64,000 nucleotides of DNA, from contig NZ_CP162601.1 in the NCBI RefSeq assembly GCF_040957575.1, positions 1,984,001 through 2,048,000 of the forward strand, given 5' to 3'. Below, piece by piece: positions 26,265 through 34,734 of this stretch. The position numbers were made by a program, and so were the translations under genes. How positions within the stretch are numbered: the stretch's first letter is position 1; every line of letters starts with the position of its first letter. Below the pieces are notes generated by a model that was not told where the DNA came from, ran no database searches, and saw only the letters and a program-made list of their open reading frames with translations. Origin of the DNA: Vibrio sp. HB236076. Its GTDB lineage: Bacteria > Pseudomonadota > Gammaproteobacteria > Enterobacterales > Vibrionaceae.

Positions 26265-27340
26265 TGACACAATACCAATCCAAGGCTGGTGATCAACACC
26301 AGCCCTTTTTATCACGTCGGCATCCATTTTTTTTGCGTCTTCAACAAGCCTTCACCGGGTTAGCGTCGTTTGCGTTAACCATCATTGGCCTGTTGATATT
26401 CACCTTCTTACTGTCGCGAGCTGCGCCGATTGATCCTGCATTACAACTGGTTGGCGACCACGCCAGTGAGGCCACTTATCAACAAGCCAGAGCAGAGCTC
26501 GGTCTGGATCAACCACTTGTGGTGCAATTTAGTCACTACGTCGGTCAATTACTGCGTGGGGACTTGGGGGTTTCACAGATCACTCAACAACCGGTGTTAG
26601 AAGATTTAAAGCAGGCCTTTCCGGCGACGATTGAACTGGCAACCGTTGCGATGCTACTGGGCGCCATACTCGGCATCAGTTTGGCGATACTCGCTGTGTA
26701 TAAGCCCGGTAGTGTGCTCGACCATCTCGCACGATTGATATCCTTACTCGGCTATTCAGTACCGGTTTTTTGGCTCGGCTTGTTGGGCTTATTGTTGTTC
26801 TACGCCAAACTGCATTGGTCGGCAGGCCCTGGTCGTCTTGACGATATTTATACTTATACCATGGCGTTTGACAGCGGATTTGTTCTTTGGGATACCTTGC
26901 GCACTGGCGACCTTGACATCATAGGTAATGCTTTTGCTCACCTATGGCTTCCCGTGGCCGTGTTGGCCTTGCTATCGATGGCTTCTATCACCCGATTGTT
27001 GCGCGCTGCCATGCTTGAAGAGAGCAATAAAGAGTACATTTTACTGGCCAAAGCCAAAGGGGCTAGCCGCTGGCGTATTGTCTTTATTCATATCTTTCCC
27101 AATGTTTTGGGCACTTTAATTACCATTCTGGCTTTGTCTTACACCAGTTTGCTCGAAGGCGCCGTATTGACAGAAACGGTCTTTGCTTGGCCAGGGCTTG
27201 GCCGCTACCTGACCAGTGCCCTATTTGCCTCAGATACTTCTGCGGTACTGGGCCCGACCTTGCTCATCGGTACTTGTTTCATCTTACTCAATGCCATCGC
27301 GGATGCGTTAACGCGTTGGGTCGATCCGAGGACGCGTTAA
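26264..27340 (+). CDS. ABC importer permease (DppB/NikB type)
   Basis: 358 residues, six membrane spans. The N-terminal part has the DppB-class segment LLSRAAPIDPALQLVGDHAS followed by ARAELGLDQPLVVQF. The EAA coupling loop toward the ATPases is seen as EYILLAKAKGASRWRIVFIH. The start overlaps the binding-protein stop (TAATG), so translation is coupled. It forms the membrane channel with the next gene product. Confidence 0.9.
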   Translation: MTQYQSKAGDQHQPFLSRRHPFFLRLQQAFTGLASFALTIIGLLIFTFLLSRAAPIDPALQLVGDHASEATYQQARAELGLDQPLVVQFSHYVGQLLRGDLGVSQITQQPVLEDLKQAFPATIELATVAMLLGAILGISLAILAVYKPGSVLDHLARLISLLGYSVPVFWLGLLGLLLFYAKLHWSAGPGRLDDIYTYTMAFDSGFVLWDTLRTGDLDIIGNAFAHLWLPVAVLALLSMASITRLLRAAMLEESNKEYILLAKAKGASRWRIVFIHIFPNVLGTLITILALSYTSLLEGAVLTETVFAWPGLGRYLTSALFASDTSAVLGPTLLIGTCFILLNAIADALTRWVDPRTR

Positions 27341-27341
27341 T

Positions 27342-28178
27342 ATGTCTATCTCTGATTTCTATCGAGCCGCTCCACGCTTGAATACCTTCACCATCGGCAG
27401 CGTTTTGGTTGCTTTGTTGGTGTTTATTGCCCTATTTGCTCCTTGGCTGAGTCATTTTGACCCCAATGCCCAAGACATTTCCCAGCGTTTACTGCCCCCG
27501 AGTAGCCAACATTGGTTTGGTACCGACCGTTTCGGCCGAGATCTGTTTACCCGTGTGCTCTATGGTGCCAGACCGACTCTCATCCTGGTCAGTTTGGTGA
27601 TCGTATTAACGGTGCCAACGGGACTGTTGATTGGTATTTGTGCCGGTTACTTTGGCGGATGGATTGAGCGTATTTTGATGCGGTTTACCGATATTGTCAT
27701 GTCACTGCCAAGCCTAGTGATCGCCTTGGCTCTGGTGTCTATTTTAGGCCCCAGTTTAATGAATGGCGCTTTGGCGCTTGCCTTTACCAGTTGGCCTTCG
27801 TTCGCGCGTCAAGCACGTACCGAGACCTTAGCACTGCGAAAAAGTGATTATCTTGCAGCCGCTAAAATGCAAGGCATTCATGGGATCCCCTTAATTGCTG
27901 GGCATATACTGCCCTTGTGTTTGCCCAGTGCCATTGTGCGCGCGGCGCTCAACCTCGGCGGTATCATTTTAGCCGCGGCGGGGCTTGGGTTTCTCGGTAT
28001 GGGCGTGCAACCACCGACGGCAGAATGGGGCTCAATGGTCGCCAGTGGCAGCCGAGTTATTTTTGATCATTGGTGGGTCGCCGCTGTCCCGGGGTGCGCT
28101 ATTTTACTCGCCAGTCTCGCCTTTAACTTATTAGGCGATGGCCTACGCGACAAATTGGATCCTCGTCATGCAAACTAA
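27342..28178 (+). CDS. ABC importer permease (DppC/NikC type)
   Basis: 278 residues. An N-terminal span at about 17-37 is followed by the DppC-type periplasmic motif HWFGTDRFGRDLFTRVLYG, then five more spans. The EAA loop is seen as LALRKSDYLAAAKMQGIHG. It follows the first permease with no gap and overlaps the next ATPase gene by 11 bases, as in a tight five-gene operon. Confidence 0.92.
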   Translation: MSISDFYRAAPRLNTFTIGSVLVALLVFIALFAPWLSHFDPNAQDISQRLLPPSSQHWFGTDRFGRDLFTRVLYGARPTLILVSLVIVLTVPTGLLIGICAGYFGGWIERILMRFTDIVMSLPSLVIALALVSILGPSLMNGALALAFTSWPSFARQARTETLALRKSDYLAAAKMQGIHGIPLIAGHILPLCLPSAIVRAALNLGGIILAAAGLGFLGMGVQPPTAEWGSMVASGSRVIFDHWWVAAVPGCAILLASLAFNLLGDGLRDKLDPRHAN

Positions 28179-29010
28179 TCCTCTTATCGACATCGATAAC
28201 CTCTCGATACAACTGCCATCCGGTGACAAACTCGTCGACGGTTTTTCTTTATCCTTAGGTCGCGAACGCGTTGCCTTAGTCGGCGAGTCGGGGTCGGGTA
28301 AGTCCCTCACAGCCAAAACCTTGATGGGGTTACTGCCCTCGGTGTGCCAGGCCAAAGCCGACCAAGCGCAATTGTTAGGTTCGCCCTTGCTGACAATGAA
28401 TGAAAGGCAATGGCAAGGTGTCCGCGGCCGCGACGTTGCCATGGTGTTGCAAGACCCTAAATATGCCCTCAACCCCTCAAAAACCTTGTTTAAGCAAGTT
28501 GAAGAACCGTTAAAATTACATCAAACCTTGCGCCGAGCAGAGCGACGAGAGCGGGTGTATGACATGCTCGAGGCAGTCGGCTTACCCAAGGTCAAAACAC
28601 TGGCAAATAACTACCCTCATCAGTTATCCGGAGGCATGGGCCAACGCGTGATGTTGGCAATTGCCTTGATAAACCAACCTAAATTACTGATTGCCGATGA
28701 GCCGACCTCGGCATTAGATCACGTGATGCGCGATCAAGTTCTCGAGTTGATTTACCGCCTGACTGAGCAGCGCAATATGGGTTTATTACTGATAAGCCAT
28801 GACTTGCAACAAGTCGCGAATTACTGCGATCGCGTCTTAGTCATGTATCAGGGCCAGATTTTAGACGCGTTACCTGCTGACCAACTGCCAACGGCCAACC
28901 ATCCTTACACCAAAACGCTATGGTCTTGCCAACCGCATCTTGAAAAACGTGGCAAGCCCCTACCGGTGTTAAATCGCGACGCTTTGGAGAATAACTATGT
29001 CAGCCGTTAA
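28168..29010 (+). CDS. ABC importer ATPase 1 (DppD/NikD type)
   Basis: 280 residues from the ATG at 28168, inside the end of the upstream gene; an in-frame ATG 30 bases earlier lacks a family start. Walker A is GESGSGKS, the Q-loop [12 protein letters not shown], signature LSGGMGQRV and Walker B LLIADEP. The signature has GMGQR instead of GQRQR, a common DppD variant. The C-terminal oligopeptide-type extension is short ([12 protein letters not shown]). It should hydrolyse ATP together with the next subunit. Confidence 0.92.
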   Translation: MQTNPLIDIDNLSIQLPSGDKLVDGFSLSLGRERVALVGESGSGKSLTAKTLMGLLPSVCQAKADQAQLLGSPLLTMNERQWQGVRGRDVAMVLQDPKYALNPSKTLFKQVEEPLKLHQTLRRAERRERVYDMLEAVGLPKVKTLANNYPHQLSGGMGQRVMLAIALINQPKLLIADEPTSALDHVMRDQVLELIYRLTEQRNMGLLLISHDLQQVANYCDRVLVMYQGQILDALPADQLPTANHPYTKTLWSCQPHLEKRGKPLPVLNRDALENNYVSR

Positions 29011-29680
29011 CCTACAGAACGTGAGTGTCACTCATGTCAATGGCCAGCAACGCAATACCGTGGTTCACCAAGTCTCACTGACGGTCGAATCCGGCCAGTG
29101 CTTTGGCTTAGTCGGACCATCGGGCTGTGGCAAATCTTCACTGCTTTGGGTATTGGCTGGGCTTAACCCTCACTGGCAAGGTGACATCACGCTAGCCGGT
29201 CATAATTTAAAGCCGCAACAAGTCTTTAAAGGTCAATTGAGACAAGATGTGCAAATGGTCTTTCAAGACCCTTACGCCTCTTTACACCCTAAGCACACGC
29301 TATATCGCACTTTGTCAGAGCCGTTAAAAGGGCTACCTAAAGCGCAGCGACGAAAGGAGATTTGTGTCTTGTTTGAGCAAGTCGGCTTATCACCTGCGAT
29401 GCTCGAACGCTATCCGCATCAACTCTCTGGCGGTCAGCGTCAACGCGTGGCCATTGTGCGAGCTTTACTGTTAAAACCCAAACTCTTATTACTCGACGAG
29501 CCGACATCTGCCCTGGATATGTCCGTTCAAGCCGAGATTTTAAACTTGCTCAACGACCTCAAGCAGCAACATCAACTGACCATGATCCTAGTCAGCCATG
29601 ACCCCAATACCATTGATTACATGTGTGACAGTTCTGTGCATATGAACAACGGGAAAATCACGCGGCGCGTGGATTATTAA
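28997..29680 (+). CDS. ABC importer ATPase 2 (DppF/NikE type)
   Basis: 227 residues, starting inside the previous gene with TTGGAGA as ribosome site. Walker A is GPSGCGKSS, Q-loop MVFQDPYASLHPK, signature LSGGQRQRV, Walker [13 protein letters not shown] and switch His in LVSHD. The protein is short for DppF, lacking the usual C-terminal oligopeptide_trans extension, as in NikE. It completes the importer; the operon ends at the terminator 40 bases on. Confidence 0.92.
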   Translation: MSAVNLQNVSVTHVNGQQRNTVVHQVSLTVESGQCFGLVGPSGCGKSSLLWVLAGLNPHWQGDITLAGHNLKPQQVFKGQLRQDVQMVFQDPYASLHPKHTLYRTLSEPLKGLPKAQRRKEICVLFEQVGLSPAMLERYPHQLSGGQRQRVAIVRALLLKPKLLLLDEPTSALDMSVQAEILNLLNDLKQQHQLTMILVSHDPNTIDYMCDSSVHMNNGKITRRVDY

Positions 29681-29717
29681 GGGAACTGGCGTGAGCTGTG
29701 AGCTAAAGTCGACCATA

Positions 29718-29751
29718 AAAAACGCAAGGCAAACACTGAGGTTTGCCTTGC
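29718..29751 (-). terminator. intrinsic terminator of the siderophore operon end
   Basis: An 11-base-pair stem (GCAAGGCAAAC / GTTTGCCTTGC) with a 6-base loop has an A-run on its left, giving a T-run on the minus strand. It ends the minus-strand operon that finishes with the phosphopantetheinyl transferase and may also stop the plus-strand importer operon. Confidence 0.85.
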
Positions 29752-29786
29752 TAGTTTAAGAATAAGGGTGAGTGTCCTGTTAACTT

Positions 29787-30572
29787 TTATTCACTTGGCC
29801 TATCGCCCTTTGCCAAACTGACCACCAGGCCATGTCGCTGACCGAGATACACCGGCCAAACTCGTTTCGCCAGGGTTGACCACTGAGGCTGAAACGCAAA
29901 CCACATCACCTGAGCCTCTTGCTGCCAAGCAATCAGCTTCGCATCACTAAATTCCAAATACTGATTTACTGCTGGGTACACGGCTTTAAACAAACTTTCT
30001 TTGGCAGAAAACAACGCTGTGATGAGCAAAGCCCAGTCATTGTCCCCGCCCACATCGTGGAACGCCTTATCCCCCAGCACAAGACGCACATGGCGCGACA
30101 AATACGCCCGCTCATCGTCATCGGCACACACCGTGGCAATGGCGTTGGCAACGCCAACTGACAGAGGCTGTTCAATATCAACCCCGAGATATTGACGCAC
30201 GTCTTGTCTTTGTGCACAAGCAATGGCCCACGCGCCTTTGTGACTGATTGAGCCTGTAACCCCTTCTGGCCATAACGGGCTTCTGTGATCGCCAATCGGC
30301 AACATCGGCGCATCGATGTTGATCGCTTTTAGCGCCTTATCGGCCGCCTTTCGCCCTGCTAAAAACTCTTGCTGGCGAACAAACGGCGCGTCAGCAATCG
30401 GACTTGGCAAAGCAGCGTGTTCAACACTTTTAACTGGCTCGCTAATCTTATGTGCGTAAATCGCCACCCCGCCAAGCCGGTACCAAACCCGACCCTTGGC
30501 CTGTAACTTCGACCAAGCCATTTTTGGCTTACCGCTTATGACTTGCGGCGCAGACGCGGCAAACGTTGTCAC
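29787..30572 (-). CDS. entD: 4'-phosphopantetheinyl transferase (EntD/VibD-like)
   Basis: 261 residues. Starts at a GTG that overlaps the stop of the upstream ATPase gene (GTGA), so translation is coupled. Motifs of the EntD group are seen: GSISHKGAW, LGVDIEQP (metal-binding Asp/Glu) and FSAKESLFKAVYP. It moves the phosphopantetheine arm from CoA to serine in carrier domains, here the free aryl carrier and the carrier of the C-PCP-C synthetase. Last gene of a Fur-box-preceded operon: carrier, synthetase, ATPase, transferase. Confidence 0.9.
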   Translation of the reverse strand: MTTFAASAPQVISGKPKMAWSKLQAKGRVWYRLGGVAIYAHKISEPVKSVEHAALPSPIADAPFVRQQEFLAGRKAADKALKAINIDAPMLPIGDHRSPLWPEGVTGSISHKGAWAIACAQRQDVRQYLGVDIEQPLSVGVANAIATVCADDDERAYLSRHVRLVLGDKAFHDVGGDNDWALLITALFSAKESLFKAVYPAVNQYLEFSDAKLIAWQQEAQVMWFAFQPQWSTLAKRVWPVYLGQRHGLVVSLAKGDRPSE

Positions 30573-31354
30573 TGCCCATGCCCTTTTGGCACGATCAGCG
30601 GAGTATGACTGATCGGATCGTCAATGATCACATTGGGTAACGCAAAGACCTCTTCAACCAAATCTTGAGTAATGATGTCTTTAGGCGCACCAGTGTCCAC
30701 CACTTGACCATTGGCCATCACCACTAAATGATCGGCATACCGACAGGCTTGATTGAGATCGTGCAGCACCGCTATCAAGGTTCGGCCTGATTGCGTGGTT
30801 AAACGTTTAAACAGCTCTAACAACTCAATTTGATGAGTGATATCTAAATACGTCGTCGGCTCATCGAGCAGTAAAATCGGCGTCTGCTGAGCCAGCACCA
30901 TGGCAATCCACACTCGCTGCCGCTGACCGCCAGACAAAGCATCCACGGGGCGCTCGGACAACGACTCTAGATTGGTGAGAGCCAAGGCCTCGCTGACCGC
31001 GTCTTGATCTTGCTCACTCCATTGTCGAAAAGCACTTTGGTGAGGGTAACGGCCACGAGCGACCAAGTCGACCACTCGAAGCCCATCGGGGCACTGAGCA
31101 CTTTGCGGCAATAAACCGAGCTCACGAGCCAAGGCTTTGGCGTCAAACTTGGCCAAGCGTTGGCCATCGAGGAGAACCTCACCCGCTTTGGGGGCTAAGA
31201 GTCGGCACAAGGTTTTCAGTAAGGTGGATTTCCCACAGCCGTTAGGGCCAACAATCACGGTAAACTGGCCATCGGGAATGTCGATGTTAAGCCCTTCACT
31301 CACCGTATGATGGTCATACCCTAATGTTAATTGATGACCAGATAAACGCGTCAT
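30569..31354 (-). CDS. fepC: ferric siderophore importer ATPase (FepC type)
   Basis: 261 residues. Walker A GPNGCGKSTLLK, signature LSGGQRQRVWIAM, Walker B LLLDEPTTYLD and H-loop VLHDLNQACRYADH are those of FepC/FhuC ATPases. It should power the FepD/FepG-like permease pair encoded upstream on the same strand, although a biosynthetic pair of genes separates them. It lies 28 bases after the C-PCP-C synthetase gene and overlaps the transferase gene, so it belongs to that operon. Confidence 0.93.
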   Translation of the reverse strand: MTRLSGHQLTLGYDHHTVSEGLNIDIPDGQFTVIVGPNGCGKSTLLKTLCRLLAPKAGEVLLDGQRLAKFDAKALARELGLLPQSAQCPDGLRVVDLVARGRYPHQSAFRQWSEQDQDAVSEALALTNLESLSERPVDALSGGQRQRVWIAMVLAQQTPILLLDEPTTYLDITHQIELLELFKRLTTQSGRTLIAVLHDLNQACRYADHLVVMANGQVVDTGAPKDIITQDLVEEVFALPNVIIDDPISHTPLIVPKGHGQ

Positions 31355-31382
31355 AATTCTCTCTTTTATGGTTTGATAATAT

Positions 31383-34382
31383 TCATTGATTCAGCTTGCC
31401 ATCATGGACATGGCGAGAGCTTGATTTAAGCACGTCCTCAAAGCTCATTGCGGCCGACTCTATGTGTGCCATGGTCACCAATGTTTGCTTTGTCACCTGT
31501 AAAATCTGCGCCACTTGCTGATCACTATAGCGATCACTTCGATAGCTCATCAGTAACCTCAAGCTTGGCTGGCCGGCCACGGTTTCTTCCATCACTTCGA
31601 ATTGCAGTCCTAGTGGTGATTCGCTTTTATCCGGGTCAACTTGTTCAAAAGGAATGGGCTGATGATCCGCGCTTAGCAATTGCCCATGTAATTTATTTTT
31701 AGCGTGTAACTGAATAAAAACATCAAACATATGAACATCAAATGGCTTGTGATCGCCAAACAGCGCCTGCTCAACATGATCGATGGGGACATCGGTATAA
31801 GGCATGGAATCGTTAATGGTGTTTTTTACCGTGTCAATAAATTGGCCCAGTGTCTGAGCAACAAAATGCACCGGATGAACCGCGATGGTGGTGAAATACC
31901 CCACAGTATCAAAATAGTCGGCATCAATGCGACCACTGACTGGCGTTCCCACCAAAAGGCTGTCTTGCGCCCCCAAACCGCGCAGAGCCAGAGCAATACC
32001 ACTGTACATGACATTAAACAGCGAACCTTGGCATGTTTTGGCCAATTGGTATAACCCGGCGCGGGTGGACTCACTGATTTTGAGCTCTTGCCAACCGCCT
32101 GCATCTTTACTCTTCGCTGGCAAAGCCGGTGTCTGTTGATCCGCTAAGAGCAAAGGAAGACGTAACCCCGGAGCAATGCCTTTGAGTCGCAAAGTCCAGT
32201 AATCGAGGTGAGAGGGTTCGACACCAGCCGTTGCTTGTTGCTGGGCAAATTGAAGAAATGAAGCCACCGGTTTTAGATCGATATCGTTCTCAGCGCTGGA
32301 TGGGTTAAGCGATAATTGATGATACACGTGACACAGTTCATCCATCAAAATATTGACTGACCATTCGTCGAGCACTAGATGGTGAAATAAAAAGGACAAA
32401 TATTGTATCTCCGTCCCTTCTTCTGTGATGAAGCGCAAGCGCACCGGTAATTCCGTGGCCAGTTCAAAGGGGTAATGCGCTTCTTGATCTAAGTATTGCT
32501 TCAGAGTTAACTCGCCACTTTGAGCTGAATCCCAAAACCAGGTGTATTTCGGTAATTCGTCTAAGCTCACTACTTGTTGAAGCACACGGTTTTGCTCTTG
32601 ATGGAACAAACTGCGCAAGATTGGATGTCGTTTCATCAAAATGGCAAAGGCGTGTTCAAAGCGTTTTTCATCAACCGGTTTTAAGAAACGCAAGGTAAAA
32701 GGGATATTAAACATAGCGCCATAACCAAAGGCGGAATACACTTTCCATAGCGATTGCTGTGCCAACGCCAATGGGGCGTTTGTCACACAGTCCGTGACGC
32801 GGTGGCTGGGTTCAGTATTCATCTTTGGTTTGTGCCTATCGCTTACGATCTGAGCCAATTGCCGTACCCTTGGCTGACTAAACACATCGTTAATTCGAAG
32901 CTCAATCCCGTGTTGCTGCTTTAGTTGCCCCAAAATTCGCGTGGCAATTAATGAATGACCCCCAGCATCAAAAAAGTCATCGTCGAGATCAAACTCTGGC
33001 CGCTGTAAAGCGCTGCGAAACACAGTCAACAGCAATGCTTCAAAAGCGGGCTCTTGCGTGGTCTTATCCACTGTCACCACAGCGCTTGGCTTATTGACGC
33101 TTTGGCGTGGCAAGTCACTCACGCTAGATTGAACGAATGGACTGACAGAACCAAGCTCAAGTCTCCCCGTACGGGTATTGAGCTGCCCTGTCATCAACGC
33201 CTCGATAAAACCATCAAGTGCGTATTCAGCTAACGCGGTTGACACCCGCTCACTCACCGTTAATTGACACATCAACAAGCCATCACAACTGATACCCAGG
33301 CCAAGCATTAAGTCGAACTCTGGGTGAGGCATTGCGCTGCGCTGTAACCCAACATCAACACCGGGTAACTGTAAATATTGACTGGCATCCGCGATCCATG
33401 AAACGCCGAGATGAAGCTCGTCGACAGCCAATGATGACACCGACCAATTACTTGATACCACAGGCGCTGGTAACGGTTCATCTGAGTGTGTTGAACTCAT
33501 ATCACAAGCGAGCGTAACTTGACTAAGCCCTGACGTCATCCAGTTGCCATTCCACTCACCGTGTTGATGAGGTTTTTCAGAGAGGAAAAAATGCGTCAAA
33601 TGGGTCTGGCAAAGTGCGCTCAATTGCCGAGCAAACCCCAGGCCCGCTTGACGCAATAACGCTTGGTGGTCCATCGCATCATCGACGTATTGACTCAACC
33701 AATCAACGGGAAATTGTTTATCGATAACCGTATTTTGCCCCTGAGTTGCCCCGCCCGCTCGGCCGACATAACTCGGCTGACGAAAAGCCTGCCAACGAGG
33801 AGCCAGTGGCGCACTGTCATCACGAATCAACCACAAAGGCTGGAGGTCTTCCTGCTCAACCACTGTAAGTACCCCTTGCCAATCTTGGCGATAGTAGCCT
33901 GAGATCGATGAGAGAATACTGTGCCAATTGAGCCGGTAAAATGCGATTCGATGGGCGACGATGGTCAACAGCCATTGATCTTGCTCGTAGTGATAAAGCA
34001 CAAATTCAAGTGGCGCACAGCGTGACAAATCGCGCTTTTGCGCACGGCGTAATCGAGCTTGCTGTAAGGCCGCGTCAACGTCGTGGGCACTTTCAATCTT
34101 CAAGTGAAAAACGGGGGACTGATTCTGAGCTTTCATCAAGCCTGAAGACTCATCAAACCGATAACGAGCATCGATATCCGGCAGACTGTCCGCCATGGCT
34201 TTCACTGCCTCAGCAAGGCGCATGACATCGAGTTCACCCTTAAGCTTAATCGCGAGCTGTCCTTGATGTCGAGTGTCTTCGACTTGTTGATGATCAAGCC
34301 AAATCATTTGCTCTATCGCAGAGGTAGGACGCCATTGTTGCTCAGTGCCACTGGCAGATCGATTAGGCTGTGACTCCACCAT
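31383..34382 (-). CDS. siderophore synthetase C-PCP-C (C-terminal half of a VibF-like enzyme)
   Basis: 999 residues, start fixed by AGGAGG 6 bases upstream. Order seen: a condensation-like domain (about 18-430), a carrier domain (about 445-525) and a second condensation domain (about 535-965). The carrier has FFDAGGHSL with Ser477 as arm site. The second C domain has HHLVLDE (His667, His668, Asp672). The first has AHRIAFY where HHxxxDG is expected (catalytic Asp replaced by Phe148, first His by Ala143), so it should be inactive. This C-PCP-C order equals the end of vibriobactin synthetase VibF (Cy-Cy-A-C-PCP-C), whose front half is here a separate gene at 40827-45371. It probably joins aryl-heterocycle units to an amine. 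The carrier gene overlaps its start by 20 bases. Confidence 0.88.
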   Translation of the reverse strand: MVESQPNRSASGTEQQWRPTSAIEQMIWLDHQQVEDTRHQGQLAIKLKGELDVMRLAEAVKAMADSLPDIDARYRFDESSGLMKAQNQSPVFHLKIESAHDVDAALQQARLRRAQKRDLSRCAPLEFVLYHYEQDQWLLTIVAHRIAFYRLNWHSILSSISGYYRQDWQGVLTVVEQEDLQPLWLIRDDSAPLAPRWQAFRQPSYVGRAGGATQGQNTVIDKQFPVDWLSQYVDDAMDHQALLRQAGLGFARQLSALCQTHLTHFFLSEKPHQHGEWNGNWMTSGLSQVTLACDMSSTHSDEPLPAPVVSSNWSVSSLAVDELHLGVSWIADASQYLQLPGVDVGLQRSAMPHPEFDLMLGLGISCDGLLMCQLTVSERVSTALAEYALDGFIEALMTGQLNTRTGRLELGSVSPFVQSSVSDLPRQSVNKPSAVVTVDKTTQEPAFEALLLTVFRSALQRPEFDLDDDFFDAGGHSLIATRILGQLKQQHGIELRINDVFSQPRVRQLAQIVSDRHKPKMNTEPSHRVTDCVTNAPLALAQQSLWKVYSAFGYGAMFNIPFTLRFLKPVDEKRFEHAFAILMKRHPILRSLFHQEQNRVLQQVVSLDELPKYTWFWDSAQSGELTLKQYLDQEAHYPFELATELPVRLRFITEEGTEIQYLSFLFHHLVLDEWSVNILMDELCHVYHQLSLNPSSAENDIDLKPVASFLQFAQQQATAGVEPSHLDYWTLRLKGIAPGLRLPLLLADQQTPALPAKSKDAGGWQELKISESTRAGLYQLAKTCQGSLFNVMYSGIALALRGLGAQDSLLVGTPVSGRIDADYFDTVGYFTTIAVHPVHFVAQTLGQFIDTVKNTINDSMPYTDVPIDHVEQALFGDHKPFDVHMFDVFIQLHAKNKLHGQLLSADHQPIPFEQVDPDKSESPLGLQFEVMEETVAGQPSLRLLMSYRSDRYSDQQVAQILQVTKQTLVTMAHIESAAMSFEDVLKSSSRHVHDGKLNQ

Positions 34383-34620
34383 GATTGGCCTCCTGTTCTC
34401 GCAGTTGACGACAGGTTTTCAACCAATGAGACAAGCTTGGCTGGGTATAAAAGTCACTTAGCGTTGCAGACACACCAGCATGTTGTGATAACGCATCAAC
34501 CAAACGCAGTATGTGAATTGAGTTCAATCCGTATTCAAATAAATTTTCATCCAGACCAAGAGACTGGGCAGCAGGGTCCCAGACTAAAGTCACCAATTGA
34601 CGCAGCTCGGCTTCTTCCAT
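34363..34620 (-). CDS. free-standing (aryl) carrier protein
   Basis: 85 residues from the ATG at 34620, which has AAGGA 7 bases upstream. The helical carrier pattern is complete, with FEYGLNSIHIL holding the phosphopantetheine serine (Ser34). The Y-G-L-N/D-S form resembles aryl carrier domains of EntB/VibB more than peptidyl carriers, which usually have GGxS. In EntB/VibB this domain is fused to an isochorismatase; here it stands alone. It likely carries 2,3-dihydroxybenzoate loaded by the EntE-like ligase. Its stop lies inside the synthetase start, and a Fur box lies about 85-100 bases upstream. Confidence 0.85.
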   Translation of the reverse strand: MEEAELRQLVTLVWDPAAQSLGLDENLFEYGLNSIHILRLVDALSQHAGVSATLSDFYTQPSLSHWLKTCRQLREQEANHGGVTA

Positions 34621-34703
34621 TTTCATTTCCTTTGGTGGGACAAAACACGGCTCTGCCCCTGACAACATGGTCAAGCACTTTACTGTGTCAAAATGTAAAT
34701 GTA

Positions 34704-34722
34704 AAGAATTCTCATTATCATT
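34704..34722 (-). promoter_or_regulatory. Fur box upstream of the carrier/synthetase operon
   Basis: On the minus strand TGATAATGAGAATTC is seen, with GATAAT and GAGAAT hexamers in phase with the Fur consensus GATAATGATAATCATTATC. It lies between the permease gene and the carrier gene and gives this operon its own iron-repressed start. Confidence 0.65.
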
Positions 34723-34734
34723 TAAGTGACGTAA

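Noticed and set aside
34621..34674. Upstream extension of the free carrier as remains of an isochorismatase
   Set aside because: The 18 extra residues have no isochorismatase motif and the frame is closed beyond; the good ribosome site favours the short form.
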